Assembly (NCBI GenBank): GCA_029210815.1
Contig: JARGGB010000011.1
Coordinates: 1 to 52,059, forward strand
Length of the DNA: 52,059 nt
Direction of reading: 5' to 3'
Source of the DNA: Candidatus Brevefilum sp.
GTDB taxonomy: Bacteria > Chloroflexota > Anaerolineae > Anaerolineales > Anaerolineaceae
The translations under genes and the position numbers were made by a program. Positions 9,053 to 17,231 of the stretch are shown piece after piece. The stretch's first letter is position 1. Every line of letters starts with the position of its first letter. The notes beneath the pieces were generated by a model. That model had not been told where the DNA came from, searched no databases, and was given only the letters and a program-made list of their open reading frames with translations.

Positions 9053-9518
9053 AACATTCCATAGGATTCAACAAAATCCCTCAGGATTTAAATTTTTCAC
9101 CGACCTTATACGCACTTTCCACAAAGGTCTTCATTAATTTAAATTTTATTGTATAATTAGTTTCAAGAATTAAGTCGAATGACTTATTTGAAAAGAAAAT
9201 ATGTTCATCTGCCGCTCTGTAAATTGCAGTTGCGGTCAAGATATCAAAAAGAATCGTACGAAAATTTTTCGCCGGCATCCTGCCTGGCATTATTATTACC
9301 GATGACATTTATGCTGAAGGGTAAAGGTAACACTGATTTAGAAATAATACCTGAGCTCAATCAAGATCAGTGTCAACCAAAGAGTACAGGAAAGAAATGG
9401 TCAATTTTTCAACGTAATTTTTCTTCGACCATTCAAATTTGTTTATCCATTGAACATTCTGGATAAGCAAAGCGATCCTATACATGATTTAAGCCAATAA
9501 GGAATTCTTGTAGATATT
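9053..9518. other. Intergenic region without a convincing gene
   Basis: About 470 bp of AT-rich DNA between divergent genes. Open frames on both strands (to 75 and 95 codons) have no recognisable domain, no good ribosome-binding site and mutually overlap. A TATAAT at 9152-9157 (plus) lacks a good -35. The region may be a long leader of recX or encode a small RNA ending at the hairpin at 9519-9552; neither can be settled here. Confidence 0.5.
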
Positions 9519-9560
9519 ACGGCCGTAGCTGCTTGGGCATTGCTACGGCTGTCTTTGTTT
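9519..9560 (+). terminator. Terminator-like hairpin just upstream of recX
   Basis: An 11-bp stem (9519-9529 with 9542-9552, one G-U pair) and a 12-nt loop are followed by CTTTGTTTT. It ends about 13 nt before the recX start codon, so it could terminate an upstream transcript or act as an attenuator of recX-rny. Confidence 0.6.
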
Positions 9561-9573
9561 TAAGGTTAAGTTG

Positions 9574-10257
9574 ATGGAACGGGAAATTACAGCGATTAAA
9601 GCGCAAAAAAGAAACCCGCAGCGGGTCAATATTTATCTCGATGGCGAATTCGCCTTCGGACTCTCACGGTTTGTCGCTGGTTGGTTGGAACCTGGTCGCA
9701 AGTTAAATGAAGCGGACATAGAAAGACTCCAAGAACAGGATACTTTCGAGGTGGCTTTTCAAAAGGCTTTGCAATTTATTAGCTACCGCCCGCGATCCGT
9801 TGATGAAACCAGAAAACGCTTGTCGGAAAAAGGGTTCAGCGATGAGGTGGTTGAATCCACCTTACAAAAATTGCTGGACAAACATTACCTGGATGATCTC
9901 GATTTTGCTCGACAATGGATTGAGAACAGAAATGAATTCCGACCACGCGGTGACAGGCTGTTAGCGTACGAACTCCGTCTCAAAGGGGTGGCAGACCAAG
10001 AGATAACACAGGCACTTGAAAAATTCAGCGGCGACGAGAATGACTTAGCATATAAAGCCGGCATAAAAAAAGCTAAGAAATGTCGCCAGGAGACCAAATT
10101 AGATTTCCAGAAAAAAGTCGGCGGTTTTTTAAGCCGTCGGGGATTTCACTACGGTATTGTAAAACCAACAGTGGAACGACTCTGGGAAGAATTTGGGGCA
10201 GATGAAGGGTCAACGCGCCTGGACAATACTGGAAAATGGAGCGAAATTAATGAATAA
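9574..10257 (+). CDS. recX: Regulatory protein RecX
   Basis: RecX binds RecA filaments and limits recombinase activity. The 227-residue product has an N-terminal extension typical of Gram-positive-type RecX (about 1-65), then the three-helix repeats with 'FISYRPRSVDETRKRLSEKG', 'LLDKHYLDDLDFARQWIENR' and the C-terminal 'VGGFLSRRGFHYGIVKPTVERL'. ATG 9574 is used; the frame could begin one codon earlier at TTG. The ribosome-binding site is weak (AAGG). Its last 8 nt overlap the start of rny, so the two are translationally coupled. recA is not in the window. Confidence 0.9.
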   Translation: MEREITAIKAQKRNPQRVNIYLDGEFAFGLSRFVAGWLEPGRKLNEADIERLQEQDTFEVAFQKALQFISYRPRSVDETRKRLSEKGFSDEVVESTLQKLLDKHYLDDLDFARQWIENRNEFRPRGDRLLAYELRLKGVADQEITQALEKFSGDENDLAYKAGIKKAKKCRQETKLDFQKKVGGFLSRRGFHYGIVKPTVERLWEEFGADEGSTRLDNTGKWSEINE

Positions 10258-11794
10258 CCTAATCAACAACCCAATAATAATGATCGTAATAAGTTTTATC
10301 GCGCTGGCACTGGGTGGGGTCATCGGATACATCATCAAACAAACCCTTGTGGAAAACAAACGGAAAGCGCAAAATCTAAAAGCCGACCACATCATTACCG
10401 AAGCACAGGAACAAGCCCGTGAAATCCAATTAGAAGCAAAGGATGCTGCGCTTCAAATCACACAAAAAGCAGAAGAGGATATCAATCGGCGACGTGCTGA
10501 ACTGAGCAGAGAGGATGATCGCCTGCAGAAACGGCGGGAAGAACTGGATCGGCGTCTGGAAAAATACGAGGAACGCGAAAGCAGGCTCAATAAACGTCAA
10601 TCCAGCATCGATAAACGTGCCAATGAAATCGACCAGAAATACGACGAGATACTGGAAGAACTGCAGCGCGTTGCCCAAATGACCACGGATGAAGCACGAG
10701 AGGTGCTCTTGGCTGAAACTGAAAAGGAGGCCAGGGCAGATATGGCTCGCATTATCCGACAGATCGAAAGCGAAGCCAGGGAAAAAGGTAATATGCGTGC
10801 AAGAGAACTGATTGCCGATGCAATTCAGCGCGTTGCTTCAGAAAGAGTAGCCGAAGTGACCACCTCCGTTGTTAATCTGCCCAATGAAGAAATGAAAGGT
10901 CGAATTGTCGGCCGAAACGGACGAAACATCCGGGCATTTGAGCAGGTCTCGGGCGTCGATGTGATTGTTGATGACACCCCTGAAGCAGTCACCGTATCCT
11001 GTTTTGACTCCGTTCGACGTGAAGTCGCTCGTAGAGCATTGCAGCGGTTGGTAATTGACGGACGGATCCACCCTGCAAACATTGAGAAGATCCTTAATGA
11101 AGAAAATGAACAGGTGTTGGAAGATATCGAAGAGGCGGGTGAACAGGCTGCCTACGATGCTGGTGTCGCCGGCTTGCACCGAGAGATTCTTAAAAAATTG
11201 GGTCGTCTCCAATTCAGAACTTCTTACGGACAGAATCAGCTTGCACACGCCGTTGAAACCGCCAAGATCGCCAGCGTAATTGCAGCCGAGCTCGGTGCAA
11301 ACGTCGAAGTTGCAAAAGCAGGCGCATTGCTGCATGACCTGGGCAAAGCCATGGATCACAACACCGAGGGAACCCACGCTCAAATTGGTGCAGAATTTGC
11401 TGCAAGACACGGCGTCAACGACAAAGTTGTCAACATTATCGGTTCGCACCACCACGAGGTTGAACAGGAATCTGTAGAAGCTGTGATTGTAGAAGCATCA
11501 GATGCGATATCCGGTGCACGACCCGGTGCACGACGAGAGGACCTGGAGCAGTACATCAAACGTCTTCGGTCCCTTGAAAACATCGCCAACAGCTACGAAG
11601 GTGTTGATCGCAGTTACGCAATCCAGGCTGGACGAGAAGTTCGCATCATCGTCAAACCGAATGAGATTGACGATGTAGAAGCCAATCGCATGGCAAAGAA
11701 TATTGCCCAGCAAATCGAAGAGACCATGCAGTACCCCGGGCAAATCCGCATCACGGTAATCCGCGAAAGCCGGGCGACAGAATACGCAAAATAA
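10250..11794 (+). CDS. rny: Ribonuclease Y (membrane-anchored endoribonuclease)
   Basis: RNase Y starts bulk mRNA decay from the inner face of the membrane. The 514-residue product has the complete domain order: transmembrane helix (about 7-27), long charged coiled coil (about 30-165), KH domain with GRIVGRNGRNIRAFE (about 215-229), and an HD domain with the metal-binding pair in LLHDLGKAMDH (about 358-368). The C-terminal region ends IRITVIRESRATEYAK, as in other members. ATG 10250 is chosen because GGAG is 8 nt upstream and the transmembrane helix starts immediately after; an upstream in-frame ATG lies deep in recX. A strong hairpin follows the stop. Confidence 0.96.
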   Translation: MNNLINNPIIMIVISFIALALGGVIGYIIKQTLVENKRKAQNLKADHIITEAQEQAREIQLEAKDAALQITQKAEEDINRRRAELSREDDRLQKRREELDRRLEKYEERESRLNKRQSSIDKRANEIDQKYDEILEELQRVAQMTTDEAREVLLAETEKEARADMARIIRQIESEAREKGNMRARELIADAIQRVASERVAEVTTSVVNLPNEEMKGRIVGRNGRNIRAFEQVSGVDVIVDDTPEAVTVSCFDSVRREVARRALQRLVIDGRIHPANIEKILNEENEQVLEDIEEAGEQAAYDAGVAGLHREILKKLGRLQFRTSYGQNQLAHAVETAKIASVIAAELGANVEVAKAGALLHDLGKAMDHNTEGTHAQIGAEFAARHGVNDKVVNIIGSHHHEVEQESVEAVIVEASDAISGARPGARREDLEQYIKRLRSLENIANSYEGVDRSYAIQAGREVRIIVKPNEIDDVEANRMAKNIAQQIEETMQYPGQIRITVIRESRATEYAK

Positions 11795-11807
11795 CAAGAG
11801 AAACGAC

Positions 11808-11848
11808 AAACCATCAGGCTGTCCAGACCGGGCAGCCTGGTTTGGTTT
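11808..11848. terminator. Bidirectional terminator between rny and the convergent MBL hydrolase gene
   Basis: Stem AAACC/GGTTT plus AGGCTG/CAGCCT (11808-11821 with 11833-11843), with a 3-nt bulge and an 11-nt loop, flanked by A-rich sequence on the left and TTTGGTTT on the right. It can serve both converging genes. Confidence 0.7.
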
Positions 11849-11850
11849 AA

Positions 11851-11910
11851 TCAGGTATCAGTTATTAGGAATTTGGTATCAAAAAATTTTTAGAGCGAGA
11901 CCTTCAGGTC
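11851..11910. repeat. Fragments of two dispersed repeat families
   Basis: 11851-11880 is, on the minus strand, GATACCAAATTCCTAATAAC followed by TGATACCTGATT, matching the 'ATACCTGATTCCC' simple repeat at 15071-15137. 11899-11910 is GACCTTCAGGTC in the context 'GCGA...GATTG', matching the arm palindrome of the element at 7124-7255. Confidence 0.5.
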
Positions 11911-11952
11911 GATTGTATACCGGGTGAAAAAAATCAAAGACCTGCGTGACTT

Positions 11953-12597
11953 CTAACGTAAAAATGGGTTGTGAGCTTTTTCGTAAGCCACAGTACTCTC
12001 GGGACCATGCCCGGGCAATAATCGTGTGTCATCCGGCAGATCAAAAACCTCCTGGCGAATGGATTCCATCAGAACTAACATTGCACCGCCAGGCAAATCT
12101 GTCCTGCCAATACTCCCACGAAAGATCACATCCCCACAAAAAAGCACCCCAAGTGCATCACAATAAAACATTACATGCCCGGGACTGTGTCCCGGAGCAT
12201 GCCGGACTTCAACGACGACTTCCCCATTCTTCTCCAAACACAAGGTCATGCCATGCTCAAATTGGATCGATACGGGCGGCGGCTGTGCTATCGACAGTCC
12301 GAACTTGCCTGCACCGCCCTCCTGCTGATACCAATCCATATCATCAGGATGCAATCCGATTGGCAAAGGTGGAGAATATGCCCTGGCGAGCTGATTTGCC
12401 CCACTGATGTGATCAAAATGAGCATGCGTCAACCAGATCTGCGTCAGTGCCCACCCCCGCTCTTCCGCAACTTTTAATAATACTTCGCTTCCATAACTCG
12501 GATCAATCGCCACAGCTTTGTTAATCTGATTATCTCCCAGCAAATATGAATTATTGTCCATTGGACCCAGGCTTAACGGCACAAATTCAAGCTTCAT
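11953..12597 (-). CDS. MBL-fold metallohydrolase, glyoxalase II-like
   Basis: A 214-residue single-domain metallo-beta-lactamase-fold hydrolase. The binuclear metal site is complete: THAHFDH (about 59-65), HAPGHSPGH (about 133-141), an Asp ligand in FCGDVIF, and PGHGPEST near the C terminus. This pattern and size match the hydroxyacylglutathione hydrolase-like (GloB/YcbL) group, which cleave thioesters or related substrates in the cytoplasm. ATG 12597 is chosen; it overlaps the 3' end of the MFS gene by 11 bp, so the two are probably coupled. The exact substrate is unknown. Confidence 0.85.
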   Translation of the reverse strand: MKLEFVPLSLGPMDNNSYLLGDNQINKAVAIDPSYGSEVLLKVAEERGWALTQIWLTHAHFDHISGANQLARAYSPPLPIGLHPDDMDWYQQEGGAGKFGLSIAQPPPVSIQFEHGMTLCLEKNGEVVVEVRHAPGHSPGHVMFYCDALGVLFCGDVIFRGSIGRTDLPGGAMLVLMESIRQEVFDLPDDTRLLPGHGPESTVAYEKAHNPFLR

Positions 12598-13762
12598 CAA
12601 CCATCTCCACGTCTATTGAGTCTAAAACCTGATTTTCAACCCGTTCAGTGCTGCTTCTTCGCATCATTAAATAACTGAGCATCATCGAAAAAATTAATAC
12701 ACCCGCACTGATTGGATACAACACAACAGGCTGCCAATTATAAATCCAACCTGCGATGACAGGGGCAAGCATAAAAGCCAGGGAATTCAAGGACTCAACC
12801 ACACCAAAGGCAAACCCAACTTCAAACTCCCTTACCAGGGGTCTTGCCAGTGCAAGGGTCATTGCGCGGCATAATCGATAACCACCAAGGAAGAAATAAG
12901 CCGCTCCGTACCAAAAAATACCCCCGCCCATCCAGATCAAACCCGCAAACAACAACACGCCAAACTGCCCAATCATCATCGCCATATCAGCACGCAAGTG
13001 ACCAAACACCAGCATCAAAACAGCACTTCCCAATGCGCCTATTGCGCCAAGCTGTCCAATCTTATTGATTGAAAGGCCGCGTTGATTTTGCAGAAAATTG
13101 GCTGTCAGGGGCTGCGGCAGGACAACAGCAAACATGACCAGGAAGATGGTCACCATCAACCCCACAAAGGCTTGATTCCGTAGAAAATGGATGTCATCCG
13201 CACTACCTTTTTGATAATTTTTTTCTTGCTTACCAGCAAACATCACGATCACCGTCGATATCGTGAAAATCACTGCTGAGCCGTAATAAACCATGCGCAG
13301 GTTGAAGATCTCACCCAATATGCCGCCTACAAGGGGTCCCAAAATCCCGCCTATGTTGTAAGTAGCAGACATGAAACTGACCGCTTTGCCAACAGACCAC
13401 GATCCACGGGCTTCCTGTACATAGGAATTTAACGGCGCCATCACTGAGGAAGTCAATCCATATAGAAACATACCAGCGACAAAATAACCCAATGATGGGG
13501 CAAGCGCCATCATCCATGTGGCAGCAGCACCAGAAAACCAGGAAAACCACATTAAAGGACGTCGCCCAAACTTATCCGCCAGTATGCCTGAGGGGATTTG
13601 TGAAATCGCCATCACAAAGCCGTTAATGCCGAGAATCGTACCGATCATAATCGGGTCTGCACCAAACTGCTGGATGTAGAGAGGTTGAAAAATATAAAAC
13701 ATCCCCTCGCCGAAACCCCATGTGAGCATCGCTGCTGAGACGATTTTTAAATCACGTGTCAT
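12587..13762 (-). CDS. Major facilitator superfamily transporter
   Basis: A 391-residue membrane protein with about 12 hydrophobic helices. The loop between helices 2 and 3 carries the MFS signature GILADKFGRRPLMWFSW (about 59-75), and a second glycine-rich repeat, GPLVGGILGEIFNLR, follows helix 5. The C terminus is acidic. It lies 12 bp after the M24 peptidase gene and overlaps the MBL hydrolase, making a three-gene minus-strand unit. Drug or metabolite efflux is typical of this type, but no substrate can be read from the sequence. Confidence 0.88.
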   Translation of the reverse strand: MTRDLKIVSAAMLTWGFGEGMFYIFQPLYIQQFGADPIMIGTILGINGFVMAISQIPSGILADKFGRRPLMWFSWFSGAAATWMMALAPSLGYFVAGMFLYGLTSSVMAPLNSYVQEARGSWSVGKAVSFMSATYNIGGILGPLVGGILGEIFNLRMVYYGSAVIFTISTVIVMFAGKQEKNYQKGSADDIHFLRNQAFVGLMVTIFLVMFAVVLPQPLTANFLQNQRGLSINKIGQLGAIGALGSAVLMLVFGHLRADMAMMIGQFGVLLFAGLIWMGGGIFWYGAAYFFLGGYRLCRAMTLALARPLVREFEVGFAFGVVESLNSLAFMLAPVIAGWIYNWQPVVLYPISAGVLIFSMMLSYLMMRRSSTERVENQVLDSIDVEMVDEA

Positions 13763-13774
13763 ACCTGCACCCGA

Positions 13775-14893
13775 TCAACCAATAAATTTTTCCAGAGGCA
13801 AAAGCTCACGCGGTAAATCTGTGAGTGAATCCAATCCCGTCTCAGTGACGACCACATCGTCCTCAATCCTGACGCCGCCTCTGCCAGGCAGGTAAATTCC
13901 TGGCTCGATGGTAAAGGTCATCCCAGTTTCCAGTATGGTTCTGTTTTCATCAAAAATGTAAGGCGTCTCATGCGCTTCCATCCCAAGGCCATGCCCGGTC
14001 CGATGGATAAAGAAGTCACCATATCCAGCTTCAGTGATCACCAATCGCGCAGCACGGTCAACAGCACCCGCCGCCAGCCCGGGCTTACCGGTTTTGCGAC
14101 CAGCCTGGTTTGCCCTTAGAACAAAGACACCAATTTTGAGCAATTCTTGTTCAACCTCGCCAAAAGTAAAGGTGCGGGTGATATCTGAAAAATAACCTTC
14201 GAAACTGGCGCCCCAATCAATCAACAGCAAATCACCCTTCTGCAATGCCCTATCCGATGGCACAGCGTGCGGATTGGCTGTGTTTTCGCCAAGAGATACT
14301 ATGGGTGAAAATGGTAATTGATCATCAGACCCTGCTCGCAAAAGCTGAACAACAAGCTCGTTGGCAATTTGCTTTTCCGTCATGCCTTCCTTGAGCAATT
14401 TTAAGGTTGCCAAAATTGCACTTTGCGCAATCTTCGCTGCCCGTCTCATTTTTACAATTTCACCGGATTCCTTTTTTATGCGCAGCCCATCAATAACTTT
14501 TCCGCCATCAACAAATTCAATGTTAGGAAGCGCATTTTTTAAATAAGCCAATTCCAAGAACCGCATCCGACCCGCTTCCACCCCCACATGACCCTGAGTA
14601 AGACCTAGCTTTTCCACTGCCCGATCGAAAGCCGCCTGCCATGCTGCCGGGTCATCACCATAAGTGAAAGCCTGGAAAACCGGCGTGTCGTCTTGCAGCT
14701 TAGCTTTTTCGAGCTCCGGCAAAATCATGGTGGACATCCCGGAAACTGACACTAAAAGTACTGTGGGACGTTCCATCAGGTGAAACTCAAGACCTGTCAA
14801 ATATCTTAAGCTTGGTCCCGGGTTCAATGCCACCCCTTTCAGGCCATGGATTTTCATCAAAGAAACCAGCTTTTCCATCCGTTCAGTATTCAT
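13775..14893 (-). CDS. Xaa-Pro aminopeptidase / M24 family metallopeptidase
   Basis: A 372-residue cytoplasmic peptidase of the PepQ/PepP type. A creatinase-like N-terminal domain (about 1-135) with MNTERMEKLVSLM and NPGPSLRYLTGL precedes the pita-bread domain. All five metal ligands are visible: Asp in LLIDWGA, Asp in FSDITRTF, His in RTGHGLG, Glu in TIEPGIY and Glu in RIEDDVVV. It removes N-terminal residues next to proline, a step in full peptide degradation. It is the first gene of the unit that continues with the MFS transporter and the MBL hydrolase. Confidence 0.92.
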   Translation of the reverse strand: MNTERMEKLVSLMKIHGLKGVALNPGPSLRYLTGLEFHLMERPTVLLVSVSGMSTMILPELEKAKLQDDTPVFQAFTYGDDPAAWQAAFDRAVEKLGLTQGHVGVEAGRMRFLELAYLKNALPNIEFVDGGKVIDGLRIKKESGEIVKMRRAAKIAQSAILATLKLLKEGMTEKQIANELVVQLLRAGSDDQLPFSPIVSLGENTANPHAVPSDRALQKGDLLLIDWGASFEGYFSDITRTFTFGEVEQELLKIGVFVLRANQAGRKTGKPGLAAGAVDRAARLVITEAGYGDFFIHRTGHGLGMEAHETPYIFDENRTILETGMTFTIEPGIYLPGRGGVRIEDDVVVTETGLDSLTDLPRELLPLEKFIG

Positions 14894-14947
14894 TGCGCCT
14901 CCAAGGATAAGTAATAGGAGAATTATACATGAGAGGATGAATCAGGA

Positions 14948-14979
14948 ATTAGGAAATTAGGCAATTAGGCAATTAGGAA
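14948..14979. repeat. Four 8-bp tandem repeats (ATTAGGMA)
   Basis: Four consecutive copies of ATTAGGAA/ATTAGGCA in the order AA, CA, CA, AA. On the other strand they read CCTAAT-rich, like the 14-bp repeats about 90 bp downstream. Confidence 0.8.
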
Positions 14980-15070
14980 TTGGTGTACTTCGGTTGTTTT
15001 TGAGTATCTTTTTCTTATAATATTCAAATAGATGCACGCCAGTAAACGTAAATCAGGACGACACACTAAT

Positions 15071-15137
15071 ACCTAATTCCCAATACCTAATTCCCAATAC
15101 CTGATTCCCAATACCTGATTCCCAATACCTGGCTCCC
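15071..15137. repeat. 14-bp tandem repeat, 4.8 units
   Basis: The unit ACCTAATTCCCAAT occurs at 15071, 15085, then as ACCTGATTCCCAAT at 15099 and 15113, with a partial fifth unit to 15137. The spacing is exact. It ends 16 bp before the cysK promoter. Confidence 0.9.
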
Positions 15138-15153
15138 ATCCTTCCACAACCCC

Positions 15154-15181
15154 TTGACTCATCTCCGATTTATATTATAAT
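15154..15181 (+). promoter_or_regulatory. Sigma-A promoter of the cysK-cysE operon
   Basis: -35 TTGACT (15154-15159), 16-bp spacer, -10 TATAAT (15176-15181). Transcription should start near 15188, about 250 nt before cysK, leaving room for the leader peptide and its hairpins. Confidence 0.8.
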
Positions 15182-15217
15182 TATGATAGTTATTATCTAA
15201 TTCAATTGGAGAATTTT

Positions 15218-15256
15218 ATGATTTACATGTGCTTGTGTCTGGGGCGGGGTCGTTAG
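15218..15256 (+). CDS. Putative cysteine-responsive leader peptide upstream of cysK
   Basis: A 12-codon open frame encodes MIYMCLCLGRGR and then a stop. It has a good ribosome-binding site (TGGAG at 15207-15211, 6 nt spacing) and lies about 30 nt after the predicted transcription start. Two of twelve codons are for cysteine and two for methionine, the sulfur amino acids, directly ahead of the two genes for cysteine synthesis. The Cys codons (15230-15232 and 15236-15238) are at the 5' arm of a hairpin that covers the stop codon. Known leader peptides of amino-acid operons use runs of the regulated residue; Cys-rich ones are described in mycobacteria. This assignment is inference from arrangement. 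Confidence 0.7.
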   Translation: MIYMCLCLGRGR

Positions 15257-15341
15257 CCGCCGGACAGACGTAACTTGAAAATTCAAGCCAGTCGATCTGG
15301 GCGATTGACAGCCCCGCAATGCCATTAATGCGGTGCAATGG
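15237..15341 (+). promoter_or_regulatory. Candidate attenuator structures in the cysK leader
   Basis: Stem 1: GTCTG and GGCGG (15237-15241, 15243-15247) pair with CCGCC and CAGAC (15257-15261, 15265-15269) across a small internal loop, enclosing the leader stop codon. Further on, CCGCA/TGCGG (15314-15318 with 15329-15333) and CCATT/AATGG (15322-15326 with 15337-15341) are mutually exclusive stems. No canonical U-run follows, so the switching mechanism is uncertain. Confidence 0.5.
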
Positions 15342-15439
15342 TTTCGCTGCCTTTCCTGATAACTCGATTGGCTTTATGTTTTAAAACCCATCCGCACCCA
15401 GTTTCAGTAAAGAATAATGATAGGCTAAATGGAGAAATA

Positions 15440-16369
15440 ATGAAGATTTATAACAATATTACAGAATTAATTGGCAACACACCGCTGGTGCGTCTTAACC
15501 GGATCAACCAGGGGGGCGCTGATGTCCTAGTAAAACTTGAGTATTTTAACCCTGCCCATAGTGTGAAAGACCGCATTGGCGTTGCGATGATTGATGCCGC
15601 AGAAAAAGCCGGGAAATTGAAACCGGACAGCATAATCGTTGAACCTACCAGCGGCAACACGGGCATTGCATTGGCATTTACAGCCGCCGCTCGCGGTTAT
15701 GGCTGCGTGATCGTGATGCCCGAAAAAGTCAGCTTTGAGCGGAAAATGATGATGAAAGTACTTGGCGCAGAATTAATCCTGACACCCGGTGATGAAGGCA
15801 TGGACGGCGCAATCGCTAAGGCTGAAGCATTGGCGAAATCCGATCCGCGCTATTATATGCCCAATCAATTCACCAATCCCGCTAACCCTGAAATCCATCG
15901 CAAAACAACTGCCGAAGAAATCTGGCGTGATACCGACGGGAAGGTCGATATCCTCGTTGCCGGTATTGGTACGGGCGGAACGATTACAGGCACCGGTGAA
16001 GGTCTAAAAGCCCATAACCCCCAAATCCAGGTCGTGGCAGTTGAGCCACAAGCAGCACCCGTTCTTTCTGGCGGAGAAAAGGGTCCGCACCCGATCATGG
16101 GGATTGGCGCAGGATTTATCCCGGAGGTATTAAACACCAGCATTTATGATGAGATCATCACCGTCACCGGTGAAGATGCCTTTGGTACCGCTCGCCAGCT
16201 GGCAATACAGGAGGGACTCCCGGTTGGCATCTCCTCTGGTGCTGCTGTCTGGGCAGCCTTACGGCTCGCAAAACGTCCTGAAAACGACGGGAAATTAATT
16301 GTGGTAATCATTCCCTCCTTTGCAGAACGTTATCTCAGTACGCCGCTCTTCGACGACTTGCGTGATTAA
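15440..16369 (+). CDS. cysK: Cysteine synthase A (O-acetylserine sulfhydrylase)
   Basis: PLP enzyme that makes cysteine from O-acetylserine and sulfide. The 309-residue product has the PLP lysine in NPAHSVKDR (Lys43), the substrate loop TSGNTG (70-75), the phosphate-binding [12 protein letters not shown] and SSGAA near the C terminus. The chosen ATG has GGAG 5 nt upstream and starts directly at [19 protein letters not shown], the family's normal start; the frame is open further upstream through the leader region, but that part is not protein-like. cysE follows 21 bp later, so both steps from serine to cysteine are in one operon, probably controlled by the Cys leader peptide. Confidence 0.96.
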   Translation: MKIYNNITELIGNTPLVRLNRINQGGADVLVKLEYFNPAHSVKDRIGVAMIDAAEKAGKLKPDSIIVEPTSGNTGIALAFTAAARGYGCVIVMPEKVSFERKMMMKVLGAELILTPGDEGMDGAIAKAEALAKSDPRYYMPNQFTNPANPEIHRKTTAEEIWRDTDGKVDILVAGIGTGGTITGTGEGLKAHNPQIQVVAVEPQAAPVLSGGEKGPHPIMGIGAGFIPEVLNTSIYDEIITVTGEDAFGTARQLAIQEGLPVGISSGAAVWAALRLAKRPENDGKLIVVIIPSFAERYLSTPLFDDLRD

Positions 16370-16390
16370 TGGTTTGGAGTAAAAATTATT

Positions 16391-17152
16391 ATGGAACATA
16401 CATCAAATCTTACTTTGACAAATAAAACAAGTTACACATCATCCAAAGAGATTGGATTATTCAAAATGATCCTTGAAGATATTCGCTGCGCGTTACATCG
16501 TGACCCGGCAGCACGCAACTGGTTCGAAGTACTGGTAAATTATGCTGGTTTGCACGCGATCTGGTTTTATCGCATCAGCCATTGGTTATGGAACAAAAAA
16601 TTCCATCTACTTGCACGCTCGTTATCCCAGTTTGCCCGATGGATCACCGGTGTTGAAATTCATCCCGGCGCTAAAATCGGCAGACGGTTTTTCATTGATC
16701 ATGGCATGGGCGTTGTGATCGGTGAGACCACCGAAATTGGCGATGATGTCACTTTTTACCATGGTGTCACCATGGGCGGTGTCAGCCTTGAAAAAGGCAA
16801 ACGCCATCCTACCCTGGGGAATAAGGTTGTTGTTGGCGCTGGGGCAAAGGTGCTTGGCGCTATAGAAATCGGTGAAGGCAGCCGAATTGGTGCTAATGCT
16901 GTGGTGGTTAAATCGGTCCCGGCTGAATCCGTGGTTGTTGGCATTCCCGGTCAGATCGTCAAGCGCAGTCACAAGCGAGTCAGTGATGCGCCAGACCTTC
17001 ACCACGACCTTTTGCCAGACACGATCGGTTTAGCGCTTCAGCAAGTGATGACTCGCCTTGACCGTTTGGAAGATCAGATGCATCTCCACGAAAACGGCCA
17101 TATAAATATTGATGAAAACGGATATTGGGTAGGATCCGATTTCAGTATTTAA
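16391..17152 (+). CDS. cysE: Serine O-acetyltransferase
   Basis: Makes O-acetylserine from serine and acetyl-CoA for CysK. The N-terminal helical part includes '[25 protein letters not shown]', and the left-handed beta-helix of hexapeptide repeats follows (about 85-200) with [23 protein letters not shown], including the catalytic His/Asp region, and YHGVTMGG, cut into pieces here. At 253 residues it is close to the short bacterial type, with a C-terminal tail (about 205-253) ending GSDFSI; an Ile C terminus is what binds the CysK active site in the cysteine synthase complex of other bacteria. GGAG lies 11 nt before ATG 16391; an alternative ATG is at 16466. Confidence 0.94.
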   Translation: MEHTSNLTLTNKTSYTSSKEIGLFKMILEDIRCALHRDPAARNWFEVLVNYAGLHAIWFYRISHWLWNKKFHLLARSLSQFARWITGVEIHPGAKIGRRFFIDHGMGVVIGETTEIGDDVTFYHGVTMGGVSLEKGKRHPTLGNKVVVGAGAKVLGAIEIGEGSRIGANAVVVKSVPAESVVVGIPGQIVKRSHKRVSDAPDLHHDLLPDTIGLALQQVMTRLDRLEDQMHLHENGHINIDENGYWVGSDFSI

Positions 17153-17168
17153 TCAGGTAAAACAAAAA

Positions 17169-17201
17169 AGATCCCTGGAACATCCATAATCCCAGGGATC
17201 T
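17169..17201. terminator. Bidirectional terminator between cysE and the AhpD-like gene
   Basis: Perfect 10-bp stem AGATCCCTGG / CCAGGGATCT (17169-17178 with 17192-17201), 13-nt loop. Six A residues on the left give a U-run for minus-strand transcripts; the right flank is T/A-rich for cysE. Confidence 0.85.
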
Positions 17202-17231
17202 AATTATTTAATTTAGAAATTGAGCCGAACA

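Noticed and set aside
9081-9466. Open frames of 75 codons (minus, 9081-9308) and 95 codons (plus, 9179-9466) in the gap before recX
   Set aside because: They overlap each other on opposite strands, have no ribosome-binding site or recognisable domain, and the DNA is AT-rich. Neither is preferred as a gene.
9150-9560. Possible tmRNA, RNase P RNA or 6S RNA in the 400-bp gap
   Set aside because: No tRNA-like T-arm and tag, no conserved RNase P core sequence and no long 6S-type stem could be found by eye.
10838-11455. 205-codon frame antisense to rny
   Set aside because: It is a shadow of the coding frame of RNase Y; no independent signals.
7061-15041. Shared 12-mer AGATGCACGCCA at 7061 and 15030
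   Set aside because: In 52 kb many 12-mers are expected to recur by chance and the flanks do not match.
15338-15440. Longer cysK start at 15338
   Set aside because: The extra residues are not protein-like for this family and the region folds as leader structure; ATG 15440 has a GGAG site and gives the normal N terminus.
15218-15440. SAM or T-box riboswitch ahead of cysK
   Set aside because: No T-box consensus and no SAM-riboswitch core were seen; the leader peptide explains the region better.
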